NCBI GenBank assembly: GCA_937868485.1
Contig: CALMML010000154.1
Location: forward strand, 1 to 50,279
DNA length: 50,279 nucleotides
Origin: an uncultured Myxococcales bacterium
Lineage (GTDB): Bacteria > Myxococcota_A > Polyangia > Palsa-1104 > JAEUJZ01
Reading direction: 5' to 3'
Under the pieces are notes generated by a model, which made no database searches, was not told where the DNA came from, and saw only the letters and a program-made list of their open reading frames with translations. Shown piece after piece: positions 8,883 to 17,601 of this stretch. How positions within the stretch are numbered: the stretch's first letter is position 1; every line of letters starts with the position of its first letter. A program made the translations under genes and the position numbers.

Positions 8883-10441
8883 GCGAGCCCATCGTTCGTG
8901 TACTGGACAATCCGATTCTGATTGCGCAAGCGCGTCGCCGACTTCGCCGCACACAGCTTGTTTCTTCGTCGCTGGTCTTCGGTCTGCTTGGGCTCTGTGC
9001 GCTGCTCATCGCGTGGAGTTCATCGAGTCAGAAAGACGGGTTTTCGACGCTGGAATATGTGATGGTCATCGGAATTGCGCTGTTGCTCTTGCTTCGTGGC
9101 AGCAACCGCATCGCCGAAGCCGTTCGCGAAGAGCGCGTGAGCGGACTGCTCGACTTTCATCGCGCCACACCGACGACTCCCTGGACGGATGCACTGGGCT
9201 ATGTGCTGGGCTGTCCTGCGCGGGAATATCTGGCATCTGGCCTGCTTGCGGCGTTTGCGCTCATTGCTGCGCCGTTTTCTCGCTTTTCCGTGACCGCAGT
9301 GCTCGCTTCGCTGCTGGTCTTGTTCGTAAACGGCCTGCTCTATCACTGCTTTGCGCTGTGGGTCGGTCTGACGGTGTCTCACAAGCGAGGCGCGTCCGGC
9401 ATCATCATCGGCACGCTGGTGGTGGTGCTGCTGACCGGCTTTGGGTCGGAAAGCCTGGGCGCGATTTCGTATCTGACGCCCTACCCTGCGATCACGGCGC
9501 TGCTCGTCAATCCCGATCGGACGCTGCCAGCGGTGTCGTTCTATGGAGTGCCCATTCACTCGCTGTGGCTGACGCTGCTGGTGCAAGGAAGCGTGCTGTT
9601 TGGACTGAGTCATGCGGCCTCGCGCAAGATTCGACACGATGAGTCGCTGTCGTTTTCTCGTCTGGGAACGCTGTATCTGTTTGGCTGGATGGCGTTTCTA
9701 TCGCTCGGAGCGGTGTGGCAATACCTACAGCCAGCGACGCAAGCATTGGCTCCATCGGTATCGAGGCAGATGGATTCAGCGCTGGTCATCGGCTATCTGG
9801 CGGTGGGAACCGTGCTGGCCGCTGGGCTGGTGATTGGGCAAGTGCCCTCGTATTTGATGGTGCTACGCGCGCTGCGACGTGCGCGACGACAAGGTGCGCA
9901 GCAGCTGAGCTGGCTCGACGACGGAGGCAGGACCGAGCCGCTGACGCTTGGACTGTGGGCGATGCTCGTCGCGGGACTTCTGATCATCCACCGCGCGATG
10001 GCCAGCAAAGTGCAAGCACCTCTTCTTGGTGAGCCCATGATGTGGACGCTGCTGTCGACGCTGCTCTATCTGCTGTTTGTGCAGCTCGCGAGCGAGTTTG
10101 TGCGGCTCCGTCATCGCGGATCGACCCATGCCGTCGCGGTGCTGGTGTTCTTTGTCTCGCATGTGCTTCCGGGGCTGCTCAGCATTGTCTTCCGAGGAAC
10201 CGACTCCGTTCCAGGCACGCTGCTGATGGCGGTCTGTCCGGCGTTTTCGATCGTACAATCCGCAGTCTTTCTGTCCGATACCTGGTTTGCGCGGATTCCC
10301 TCGTCTGAAGCGATCGGAGCCATCCGATTTTCGCTGTCGGTGTCGATTCCCATCACGCTGCTGGCCTGCGCCTATTTCTCTATCGAAGTCCGTCGCTGTC
10401 GTCGCGACTTGGCTGCCAAGATCGCCGCCAGCTCACCGTAA
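8879..10441 (+). CDS. ABC-2-type transporter permease
   Basis: A 520-residue integral membrane protein with roughly a dozen hydrophobic segments, including LVSSSLVFGLLGLCALLIAW near the start, separated by short Arg-rich loops. It overlaps the ATPase gene by ATGA and is therefore its likely membrane partner. It is longer than a minimal six-helix ABC-2 permease, which suggests two permease-like halves fused in one chain. A sequence in the first loop (REERVSGLLDFHRATPTTPW) resembles the region of ABC-2 permeases just before the second helix, which supports the family. Cargo is unknown; drugs, lipids, polysaccharide and copper-related functions are all known for the wider family. Confidence 0.87.
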   Translation: MSEPIVRVLDNPILIAQARRRLRRTQLVSSSLVFGLLGLCALLIAWSSSSQKDGFSTLEYVMVIGIALLLLLRGSNRIAEAVREERVSGLLDFHRATPTTPWTDALGYVLGCPAREYLASGLLAAFALIAAPFSRFSVTAVLASLLVLFVNGLLYHCFALWVGLTVSHKRGASGIIIGTLVVVLLTGFGSESLGAISYLTPYPAITALLVNPDRTLPAVSFYGVPIHSLWLTLLVQGSVLFGLSHAASRKIRHDESLSFSRLGTLYLFGWMAFLSLGAVWQYLQPATQALAPSVSRQMDSALVIGYLAVGTVLAAGLVIGQVPSYLMVLRALRRARRQGAQQLSWLDDGGRTEPLTLGLWAMLVAGLLIIHRAMASKVQAPLLGEPMMWTLLSTLLYLLFVQLASEFVRLRHRGSTHAVAVLVFFVSHVLPGLLSIVFRGTDSVPGTLLMAVCPAFSIVQSAVFLSDTWFARIPSSEAIGAIRFSLSVSIPITLLACAYFSIEVRRCRRDLAAKIAASSP

Positions 10442-10453
10442 CCGTAGACGCAG

Positions 10454-11383
10454 ATGTCGAATCCTTTTCCCGTCGGGTCCAGTCGGATCGTTGGCTTTGC
10501 GTGTGTGCTGGGCGCGGCGCTCAGCTGGAGCCTGGCTGGCATTGGCATCAAGTCGGTTCCGCTGTCCGGCTTGCGCATCGCTGGCTGGCGTAGCTTGCTG
10601 GCCCTGCCAGTGATTCTGCTCGTGCTGCTGTGGCGCGTTCGCGGAGATCTGCCTGCGGTGCTTCGGCTGTCGCTTGGGCGCTGGCAGACCTGGGTTGCGG
10701 CGCTCTGTTATGCGTGGACGATGCTGTCGTTTGTGCTCGCGAGCAAGCTGACCACCGCAGCCAACGCGATCCTGCTTCAGTACACCGCGCCGATGTATGT
10801 GATTTTGCTGTCGTGGCCGCTCCTCGGTGAGCGCGTCGGCCTGCGTGACATCGTTGCGGTGGTGGGCTGTTTTGTCGGCATTGCTTGGTTTTTCATCGAC
10901 CAGCTCTCGAGCGCGGGACTGCATGGCAACTTGCTGGCGCTGTCGTCGGGCGCGGGTCTTGGACTGCTGCCTCTTTTGCTGCGTCGATCCGAAGCGCCAA
11001 GTCCGCACTGTGACGCCCGCACGCGCTCGCTGCTGCCGCAGGTTCCCACCGTCGTGCTGCTGCTTGGCAATGCGCTGGTGGTTGTGGCTGGCTTTCCGCA
11101 GCTTGTGCGCACACCGAGCCTCTCTTGGACCGTCTGGCTGTGGCTGAGCCTTCTCGGCGTCGTGCAGATTGCGCTGGCCTATCTGCTGTACGCGGCGGCG
11201 GTTCGTCGCTTGCGAGCGGTTGAGTGCTTGATGCTCGCGTCGCTGGAGCCCATCTTGAACCCGCTGTGGGTTGCGCTTGGAACCGGCGAGCTTCCCAGTC
11301 GCGCCGCCGTCTATGGCGGTCTGCTCATCGTCAGCTCTGTCATCAGCCACGGAATCTACGGCGCACTACGCAAGCCGGGCTGA
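10454..11383 (+). CDS. EamA/DMT-superfamily transporter
   Basis: A 309-residue protein with about ten hydrophobic segments arranged as two five-helix repeats, the architecture of EamA (drug/metabolite transporter) proteins. The first half contains the typical end-of-repeat pattern: an ANAILLQYTAPMYVILLSW helix followed by LLGERVGLRDIVAVVGCFVG. The second half repeats it as LASLEPILNPLWVALGTGE. It begins 12 bases after the ABC-2 permease stop and on the same strand, probably in the same transcript. Substrate is unknown; relatives export amino acids, nucleosides or drugs. There is no obvious ribosome-binding site before ATG 10454, consistent with read-through translation in an operon. Confidence 0.88.
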   Translation: MSNPFPVGSSRIVGFACVLGAALSWSLAGIGIKSVPLSGLRIAGWRSLLALPVILLVLLWRVRGDLPAVLRLSLGRWQTWVAALCYAWTMLSFVLASKLTTAANAILLQYTAPMYVILLSWPLLGERVGLRDIVAVVGCFVGIAWFFIDQLSSAGLHGNLLALSSGAGLGLLPLLLRRSEAPSPHCDARTRSLLPQVPTVVLLLGNALVVVAGFPQLVRTPSLSWTVWLWLSLLGVVQIALAYLLYAAAVRRLRAVECLMLASLEPILNPLWVALGTGELPSRAAVYGGLLIVSSVISHGIYGALRKPG

Positions 11384-11420
11384 TTCCCTCTCGTCGCTCG
11401 ATTTGACATACTCTGCCGCC

Positions 11421-11960
11421 ATGTCGGCCTTTCTTGACGATGACGAGCCCACGATCGCTCCGCACTTGGTTGCCCGCTTGCGACCGATTCGCTTGCTCTG
11501 TCTCGATGTGGACGGAGTGCTCAGCGACGGACATCTCTATTTTTCGGGCGGCGAAGGCGATGCGCGCTTCTGTCAGCGCTTCTCGGTCCGCGACGGAGTC
11601 GGCATCAAGCTGCTTCAGCAGTCCGGTCGCCACGTCGCCATCTTGTCCGAAGGAAACATCTTGTCCGGTCGCGTCCGTGCCGAGTCGCTCGGCATTGTTC
11701 ACGCCTACTTCGGTCTGCGCAACAAGGTCGCTACCTTTCACGAGCTTCTGTCCACGCTGTCCCTTCAGCCTGACCAAGCCGCTTTTGTCGGTGACGAGGT
11801 ATCGGATCTGCCGCTGCTGTCGCTGGTTGGCTTTTCTGCCACCGTTCCCGACGCAGTCCGAGACGTTCGACGCGCCGTTCACTACGTGACCAGTCGTCCC
11901 GGCGGAAGTGGTGCCGTGCGTGAAGTCTGTGACCTGATTCGTCGCGCTGCGGACACCTAA
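11421..11960 (+). CDS. kdsC: KdsC-like HAD phosphatase (3-deoxy-D-manno-octulosonate 8-phosphate phosphatase)
   Basis: A 179-residue HAD-superfamily phosphatase of the small tetrameric C0 type. Known relatives remove phosphate from Kdo-8-phosphate for lipopolysaccharide core. Visible features are the nucleophile motif CLDVDGVLSDG (Asp29 and Asp31), Lys102, the metal-binding GDEVSDLPLL (Asp125, Asp129), and the tail RPGGSGAVREVCDLI that is characteristic of KdsC. Motif II reads AILSEGN where KdsC usually has a T-G-R triplet, so a different sugar phosphate (for example a nonulosonate, or the phosphatase part of an NeuA-like system) is possible. I start at ATG 11421; an in-frame extension to 11271 lies inside the EamA gene and has no family features. 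No kdsA, kdsB or kdsD is nearby. Confidence 0.85.
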   Translation: MSAFLDDDEPTIAPHLVARLRPIRLLCLDVDGVLSDGHLYFSGGEGDARFCQRFSVRDGVGIKLLQQSGRHVAILSEGNILSGRVRAESLGIVHAYFGLRNKVATFHELLSTLSLQPDQAAFVGDEVSDLPLLSLVGFSATVPDAVRDVRRAVHYVTSRPGGSGAVREVCDLIRRAADT

Positions 11961-12003
11961 TCACCGAGTCCAGCCGTCAAGAACACCATCGAAGGAGAAC
12001 TGT

Positions 12004-13194
12004 ATGTCGAGCGCGGTGCTACTAACCGGAGCGACGGGATTTTTGGGCCGTGAGCTGCTGAAGACGCTGATAGAAGAGCTACCGACGGAACAGCCCATCT
12101 ATTGTCTGATTCGCGGACACGAAAAAGAGGCCAGCGTCACCGCGCGTCCCAGCGATCAAGCGCGCGCTCGTCTACGCAAGCTGCTGTCCGACTTGGGCTA
12201 CGACCGCTTGAGCGATCCCAAGATCACCCGCGTCTCGGCCATCAGCGGTGACATCAGCCATCAAGACTTGGGCACCCAGCCCGAAGACTACGCGACGCTG
12301 ACTGCGCAGGTTGGTCACATCTATCACGGCGCAGCGACGGTGCGATTCGATCTGCCGCTGCCCGAAGCGCGTCTTATCAACGTCGTCGGAACCAAGCACA
12401 TCTTGGATCTGACCGATCGCATCGCAGCCAGCGGTCAGCGCATTCGACTCAGCTACATCGGTACGTCTTTCGTCGCTGGAACGCGCAAAGGTCGCGTCTT
12501 TGAAAACGAACTGACCGTCGATCAGCCCTTTCACAACACCTACGAACAGACCAAAGCCGAAGCCGAAGCGCTCGTTCGTCGCGCGATGACGGAAAAAGGA
12601 CTGCAAGCGACGCTGTTTCGTCCCTCGATCATCGTCGGTGATTCCAAGACCGGTGAGACGTCTAGCTTCAAGGTCATGTACTGGCCACTCAAGGTGTTTT
12701 CGCGGGGACTGATTCCGATTGTTCCCGCGTCACGCTCTGGCATCGTCGACATGGTTCCGGTGGACTACGTGATCGCCGCCATTTGGGAGCTTTCTCGTCG
12801 CAGCGACACCATCGGAGGCTGTTATCACTTGGCCGCCGGTCCTGACTGCTCGACGACGATTGGCGAAGCGCTGGATCTGGCCGCTGCGTTCTTTCGCGTT
12901 CGCAAGCCGCTGTTTGTGCCGATTGAGACCTTCGAGCGCTACGTCCGTCCGCTGTTCAACTTCTTTTTCCGAGGCAAGCGTCGTCAAGCGCTCGATGCGG
13001 GACGCGTCTACGTGCCGTACCTGAACTATCAAGCGTCGTTTGATACGCAAAAGACGCGACAAGCGCTGGCTGGAACCCAGATCGCACCGTCGCTGGTGAC
13101 GCGCTACTTTCAGACGCTGATGCAGTTTTGTGTCGATACCGACTGGGGAAAGCGCTCGGCTTCCGATTCAGCGTCGAGGCGGACGAGTCAGTAG
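12004..13194 (+). CDS. Thioester-reductase-like extended SDR (NAD-binding 4 family)
   Basis: A 396-residue Rossmann-fold protein with LTGATGFLG (residues 7-15) for NAD(P) and the catalytic YxxxK as YEQTK. The overall pattern (long N-terminal extension before the second strand, SYIGTSFVAGTRKG, then LFRPSIIVGDSKTGE) matches the Male-sterility/NAD-binding 4 branch. That branch includes fatty acyl-CoA reductases and the terminal reductase domains of carboxylic acid reductases and NRPS/PKS. As a free-standing protein it may reduce an acyl thioester to aldehyde or alcohol. AAGGAG at 11992-11997 is six bases before the ATG. It follows kdsC by 43 bp on the same strand. Its 3' end overlaps the convergent YkgJ-type gene by 27 bp. 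Confidence 0.85.
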   Translation: MSSAVLLTGATGFLGRELLKTLIEELPTEQPIYCLIRGHEKEASVTARPSDQARARLRKLLSDLGYDRLSDPKITRVSAISGDISHQDLGTQPEDYATLTAQVGHIYHGAATVRFDLPLPEARLINVVGTKHILDLTDRIAASGQRIRLSYIGTSFVAGTRKGRVFENELTVDQPFHNTYEQTKAEAEALVRRAMTEKGLQATLFRPSIIVGDSKTGETSSFKVMYWPLKVFSRGLIPIVPASRSGIVDMVPVDYVIAAIWELSRRSDTIGGCYHLAAGPDCSTTIGEALDLAAAFFRVRKPLFVPIETFERYVRPLFNFFFRGKRRQALDAGRVYVPYLNYQASFDTQKTRQALAGTQIAPSLVTRYFQTLMQFCVDTDWGKRSASDSASRRTSQ

Positions 13195-13890
13195 CTCATA
13201 GACCGCGACGCACACCGACTTTTGTCCGTGACGCTCGCTGCTCTTGGCGTTGTGGATGGCGTGAAACAGCTGCGTTGCGTTCTTGAGCAGTCGCGTGAGC
13301 GGCACAAAGTCCGCCGCCGCTGCGGGCTTTCCACCCGGTGGATCTGCGACGCAGTGCGCACTGGTATCCAGCGCGTGTGCGTTGCGACAGCCGAGCGGTC
13401 TGACCGGATAAATGCTGCACTGTCCGTCGCGGAGAAACGCACACGGAATCGCGCGACGAAAGTGTTCCAGATGAACCGCATCGAGCGTCGCTTGCTGACC
13501 TTGCGCAAACGCAGCCATCGCACGCTCAGACGCACTTCCCGTTTGCTGTTTCCACGTCGGATACGCCGCCAAAAACGCCGCTTTTTCTTCCGCGTGCTCG
13601 GGCTGTTTCAAATACGCCGCAATGCGCAGCGCTTCGGGCAGATAGCACGTCACCAAGATCGCACAGCACGACGAGCAGCCGGGATGACAGTGAATCCGCA
13701 GACCTTGCTGTTCCGCGTGCGCGGCGCGAATGCGAACACCTTCGTCGAACTCTTCCGCCAGCGCCGAGACAATCTCCACCGCTTCCGCATCGCCAATCGG
13801 TCGTGCAAAGCGCTTCGTTCCGACGGCGTAGCGCGGATCGCTCGATAGCTCGCTGACCAGTTGCTCAAGTCGGGCAGGATCGAGCGTCAT
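13168..13890 (-). CDS. YkgJ-family cysteine-cluster protein (zinc/iron-chelate binding)
   Basis: A 240-residue soluble protein with the cysteine pattern of the zinc- or iron-chelate-binding family PF03692: HCHPGCSSCC near residues 68-77, then CAFLRDGQCSIYPVRPLGCR near 150-170. The CxxCC plus C(x)nCxIYxxRPxxCR spacing is diagnostic. The biochemical role of the family is poorly known; metal or Fe-S binding is inferred from the conserved cysteines. The start ATG at 13890 lies one base beyond the stop codon of the upstream S46 peptidase gene, so the two are an operon and probably translationally coupled. The C-terminus overlaps the convergent reductase gene by 27 bp. Confidence 0.88.
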   Translation of the reverse strand: MTLDPARLEQLVSELSSDPRYAVGTKRFARPIGDAEAVEIVSALAEEFDEGVRIRAAHAEQQGLRIHCHPGCSSCCAILVTCYLPEALRIAAYLKQPEHAEEKAAFLAAYPTWKQQTGSASERAMAAFAQGQQATLDAVHLEHFRRAIPCAFLRDGQCSIYPVRPLGCRNAHALDTSAHCVADPPGGKPAAAADFVPLTRLLKNATQLFHAIHNAKSSERHGQKSVCVAVYELLTRPPRR

Positions 13891-13891
13891 G

Positions 13892-16042
13892 TTAGTGCTT
13901 CGTCGCTGCGCCAGCGGACGCGGCCAAGCTTGCGGCCTGTTGCAGCTCTTTTAAGAGCGGCTGCGCGTTGTAGATGCCCTTGAGCGACTCAATCAGCCCC
14001 GCCGAGTGAACCGACACCGCCCGATTCGCCGTGTCGTCATAGAAAAACACACCGCCAAGCGACTGCATGTTTCCGTCGAACACCACACCGACCACCTGCG
14101 CATCGCGGTTGAGCACTGGACTTCCCGAGTTGCCACCGATGATGTCGAGCGTGCTCACAAAGTTCAGCGGCGTCGACGGCTTTAACCGACCTTTCGCAGC
14201 CAGCCATGATCCGGGCAGCACAAACGGCTCGCGTCCTGTGTGACGGTCAAACGCACCGCCGAGCAGCGTAATCGGCGCCAGCTCTTGTCCCAGATCTTTG
14301 TAGCCACGCACCGTTCCGTACGTCACGCGCAGCGAAAACGTCGCATCGGGATACACCGACGTGCCTTGCACCGCGAACAGCGCTTGCGCGACCAGCTCAG
14401 AGTTCTTTTTGACCACCGACTCGACGTTGTCTTGATAGAGCTTGCGAATCAGCCGCGACTGTCCGTCGACCGCACGCGCAAAGCGAATCATCGGGTCCGT
14501 CGAAGCCGCCGTCGCTTTGATGCCTCCGTCCCACAGCGCCTTGCGCACCGACGCATCACCCAGCCGCGAACCGTTTACCAGGTTGCGCGCAATCTCGTCG
14601 GGAGAATACGGTCCAAACGTCTCTTTGATAAACGGATGATTCGGCCCGAGCGCCTCGCGCAGCTTGTGCAGCGAATACGACAGCTGAAGGATCTCCAGCT
14701 GCGGATACAGCGTCGAGTGAGCCAGCAGCGTGTGCGACATCGACAAAAGCGCCGAGTCGCGGAACTCTCCCAGACGCTGCTCCGACGGCTTTTGCCTCTC
14801 TTCTGCGCCCCGTACAAGCTGCCGCGCATAGTGAAACAGCGTCGAATGAAACGCGCGTCCCACCTCGAGCAGCGCGTGCTCTTTGTAGATCTTGCGCAGC
14901 TCATCTTGCGAGCGCGACAGCGCATCCCACGCCCCACCAAAGCGCTTTTGCCAGTCGGGATTTTGCGCCACCTGCGATCGCAGCGCTTCTTCTGACGCGC
15001 GCTTGGCCAGCAGAAAGTTGCGGTTCGCCAGCGTCTCTTGCTGACCGAGCAGCGACTTGTACCAGTTTTCTACGTCGTAGAGCGGCTCTGTGCTGATGCG
15101 CTTTTGCTCCGGCCCCATCTTCGCAAACTCGAGCAAGTGCCCGCGCAGCTCCGCCAGATACAAGAGCAGCTCGGGATTGGCCACGTCGCGCAGCAGCTCC
15201 AGCTGAGACACCGTCATCAGACGCTGCGTCGAGCCTGGATTTCCCGTCGAAAACACCAGATCGCCCGCAGCAACGCCCGTTGGACTGACGGGAAAGTAGT
15301 TGGTCGTCTTCAGCGGCTGTCCGTTTTCATAGACCCGCAGAAACGACACATCCAGTGAGTAGCGCGGATAGCTGAAGTTATCGGGATCGCCGCCAAAGCG
15401 TGCAGTTCCCGTCTCGGGCAAGAACACCAGCCGAACATCGGAATAGCGCTTGTACTTATATAGGTGGTACTTGCCACCGTGATACAGCGAGACCACATCA
15501 CAGCGCAGCTTGGTGCTGCTCGCGCAGGCCGTCTCGATGTTGCTGATCTCTCGTCGCAGCGCGCTGCCAAACTCGGCATCGGGAAGACCGCTCGTCGCAG
15601 CTTGAAGCTTTGCCGTCACGTCTTCAATGTCTTGTAGCTGGTTTAGCTCCATCGACGAGCACTTCAGCTCACTTGCGGGCGTCGCTGCGTAAAAGCCGGT
15701 GCGGTTGAGATCCCGTGACGGAGACGACTGCTCGACGATGCACTCGCTGATGCAGTGATGGTTGCTCAGCACCAGACCTTGATCCGACACAAACGCGCCC
15801 GAGCAGCCGTCCGCCAGGCGCAGCGACGCAAGCTGGACTTTGCGAAGCCACTCATCGGTCGCATTGAAGCCGTACTTGCGCAGGATCCGCTCCCGAGGAA
15901 ACTCCGTCAGCGTCCACATTCCTTCGTCGCTACGTCCTTGCGATGCGTACAGCGATAGAAGGAGCGCGCAGCCAACGCCAACGACACGAGAAGACCCGGC
16001 TCGTGAGTGGCCGACGGGCGGCAGATGCGGAGCGGTGGACAT
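13892..16042 (-). CDS. S46-family dipeptidyl-peptidase (DPP7-like)
   Basis: An exported serine exopeptidase of family S46, which removes N-terminal dipeptides from peptides and is known as DPP7/DPP11. The 716-residue length fits. A signal peptide ends about residue 37, followed by the family N-terminus DEGMW. The catalytic His lies in SNHHC (94-97), the Asp in FGGDPDNFSYPR, and the Ser in GGNSGSPVLN. Eighteen residues after the Ser the sequence reads FDGN. Gly at this position is the DPP7 type (hydrophobic P1), whereas DPP11 has Arg for acidic P1; this is from family knowledge, not measured. AGGAGG precedes ATG 16042. It leads a two-gene operon with the YkgJ-type gene. Confidence 0.94.
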   Translation of the reverse strand: MSTAPHLPPVGHSRAGSSRVVGVGCALLLSLYASQGRSDEGMWTLTEFPRERILRKYGFNATDEWLRKVQLASLRLADGCSGAFVSDQGLVLSNHHCISECIVEQSSPSRDLNRTGFYAATPASELKCSSMELNQLQDIEDVTAKLQAATSGLPDAEFGSALRREISNIETACASSTKLRCDVVSLYHGGKYHLYKYKRYSDVRLVFLPETGTARFGGDPDNFSYPRYSLDVSFLRVYENGQPLKTTNYFPVSPTGVAAGDLVFSTGNPGSTQRLMTVSQLELLRDVANPELLLYLAELRGHLLEFAKMGPEQKRISTEPLYDVENWYKSLLGQQETLANRNFLLAKRASEEALRSQVAQNPDWQKRFGGAWDALSRSQDELRKIYKEHALLEVGRAFHSTLFHYARQLVRGAEERQKPSEQRLGEFRDSALLSMSHTLLAHSTLYPQLEILQLSYSLHKLREALGPNHPFIKETFGPYSPDEIARNLVNGSRLGDASVRKALWDGGIKATAASTDPMIRFARAVDGQSRLIRKLYQDNVESVVKKNSELVAQALFAVQGTSVYPDATFSLRVTYGTVRGYKDLGQELAPITLLGGAFDRHTGREPFVLPGSWLAAKGRLKPSTPLNFVSTLDIIGGNSGSPVLNRDAQVVGVVFDGNMQSLGGVFFYDDTANRAVSVHSAGLIESLKGIYNAQPLLKELQQAASLAASAGAATKH

Positions 16043-16176
16043 TCGGCCTCCTGGGGCGCTTATCGACTAGCGAGCTGAAAACGAAAGCATTTTCCAGGGA
16101 AGCGGACCGTGTCAAGCGTCGCGGTGGACGAGCCAGCGAGGAGCAGAGCCACCCACAAGGTGGGCCGAAGTCATCG

Positions 16177-17559
16177 CTACGGCGTCGAGATCAGCTCAAA
16201 GTCAGCCGCACGCGCCCACGCCACCCGATGGTTGAAGTGGACTTGGTAGTACTCGGTGCCGTCTTTGACCACGATCTGCTTGCTTGGATCGTAGCTTGCC
16301 ACCCATTCCTTGGCCCAGTAGTAGTCGCCCGTCGTCCGCGCCGCGAGTGCATAGCGCTGTCCAGCCGGCACGTCGTAGATCTTTTCCATCGCCACGGGCT
16401 TGGTCGGCGGCATAAACGCGGTGTCTTGCGGATACGCAACGCCATACAGCGGCGCGGTTGTAAGTCCAGTCCGAGGCGTAATCACCATCGCGCTCGCCTT
16501 CCGCGTCAGGCTTCGTCCTGGGTTTTGAAACCACGCTTTCTGACCGCCAAAGTAAATCGCCGACCAGTCGCCCTTTTGCTCGGCCAACACGTAGATGGGT
16601 CCCGTGCCAAGCTTGGTGCCCCAGTTGTTCATGCGGTCGCCGGGCCAGCCTTTGAGGTACTGGTTTTCCACAAGCGGAGCCATCGGGTCCGCCGCCGTTC
16701 GCAGGTACACAAAGTTTGCGGGCGCATCAGCGACGTCTCGGCAGTCCATCCCCGACGTGCCAAAGCAGTACGAGCCCTTCTGCAAGTTCGCTGCATAACC
16801 GGGACGCAGCACAATCGGAGTTCCGCTCTGTCCTGGGTCCGCATCGCTCGGCAGCGGCGCGCGCAGAAGCTGCATGTAGCGATCCCAGTCAAAGTACGGA
16901 CCTGGATCCCAGTGCATGCTCGACTGCTTGGCCGCCGTCACGCCCGGGATTTCGTCGTGTCCGATGATGTGCTCTCGATCGAGCGGCACGCCGTAGCTCT
17001 GCGCCAGGTGACGCACCAGCTTGGCCGACGCTTCGTACATTGCGTCGGTGAACCACATCTTGCCTTCGATCGCGACCGCTTCGTGCTCGATCCCAATCGA
17101 GTGCATGTTGAAGTACCAGTTGCCCGCGTGCCACGCGACGTGCTTGGGCGACACAAACTTCGCGATGCGTCCCGTCTGTGATCCCACCAAGTAATGCGCC
17201 GATGCGCTCGCCGATGGATTCTGAAAGTGCGACACCACACCATCCCAGCGTCCCTCGGTGGTGTGAATCACGATGTAGCGAATCGCTTGGCCGTCCATCG
17301 GGCGATTGGCGACGTCATAATTTCCATAACTTCCCGTCGCTGCATCCCGAACTTTGTACGCCGCTGGAATGTCTTCACAGACCAGATCCGATGGGCACTC
17401 GGGATCGACCTTCGACGACTGATCCGGCATCGAACCGGACAGCAGATCCGGCAGCGCGTCGCTTCCGGTCGTGAGCGCAGGCTCATCAAACCCACAGCCC
17501 ACAAGCGACATCACAAACAGCGGCGCAACGGCAAACGAGCGAACGAGCGACGACGACAT
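16177..17559 (-). CDS. N-acetylmuramoyl-L-alanine amidase lipoprotein (Amidase_2)
   Basis: A peptidoglycan amidase that cuts between N-acetylmuramate and L-alanine. The protein (460 residues) has a lipoprotein signal with lipobox LVGC, so it is probably membrane-anchored. The Amidase_2/PGRP domain spans about 100-260. Zinc ligands are seen in VIHTTEGRWDG (His) and HWDPGPYFDW (His and Asp), with HIIGHDEIPG between them. The C-terminal 200 residues contain two SH3-like stretches (TGPIYVLAEQKGDWSAIYF and the last 70 residues) that may bind cell wall. ATG 17559 has GAGGTG four bases upstream, and a GTG at 17571 is less likely. Wall remodelling or digestion of prey wall are both possible. Confidence 0.92.
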   Translation of the reverse strand: MSSSLVRSFAVAPLFVMSLVGCGFDEPALTTGSDALPDLLSGSMPDQSSKVDPECPSDLVCEDIPAAYKVRDAATGSYGNYDVANRPMDGQAIRYIVIHTTEGRWDGVVSHFQNPSASASAHYLVGSQTGRIAKFVSPKHVAWHAGNWYFNMHSIGIEHEAVAIEGKMWFTDAMYEASAKLVRHLAQSYGVPLDREHIIGHDEIPGVTAAKQSSMHWDPGPYFDWDRYMQLLRAPLPSDADPGQSGTPIVLRPGYAANLQKGSYCFGTSGMDCRDVADAPANFVYLRTAADPMAPLVENQYLKGWPGDRMNNWGTKLGTGPIYVLAEQKGDWSAIYFGGQKAWFQNPGRSLTRKASAMVITPRTGLTTAPLYGVAYPQDTAFMPPTKPVAMEKIYDVPAGQRYALAARTTGDYYWAKEWVASYDPSKQIVVKDGTEYYQVHFNHRVAWARAADFELISTP

Positions 17560-17601
17560 GGCGCACCTCACAGGTATGAGCAGGTGCCGATTTGTACCAC
17601 G

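Noticed and set aside
16144-16165. Small CCCAC-AAG-GTGGG hairpin downstream of the amidase gene
   Set aside because: Only five base pairs, with no T run, so I did not call a terminator.
15943-17181. 412-codon open frame on the plus strand
   Set aside because: Antisense to the amidase and the start of the S46 gene; basic, low-complexity product.
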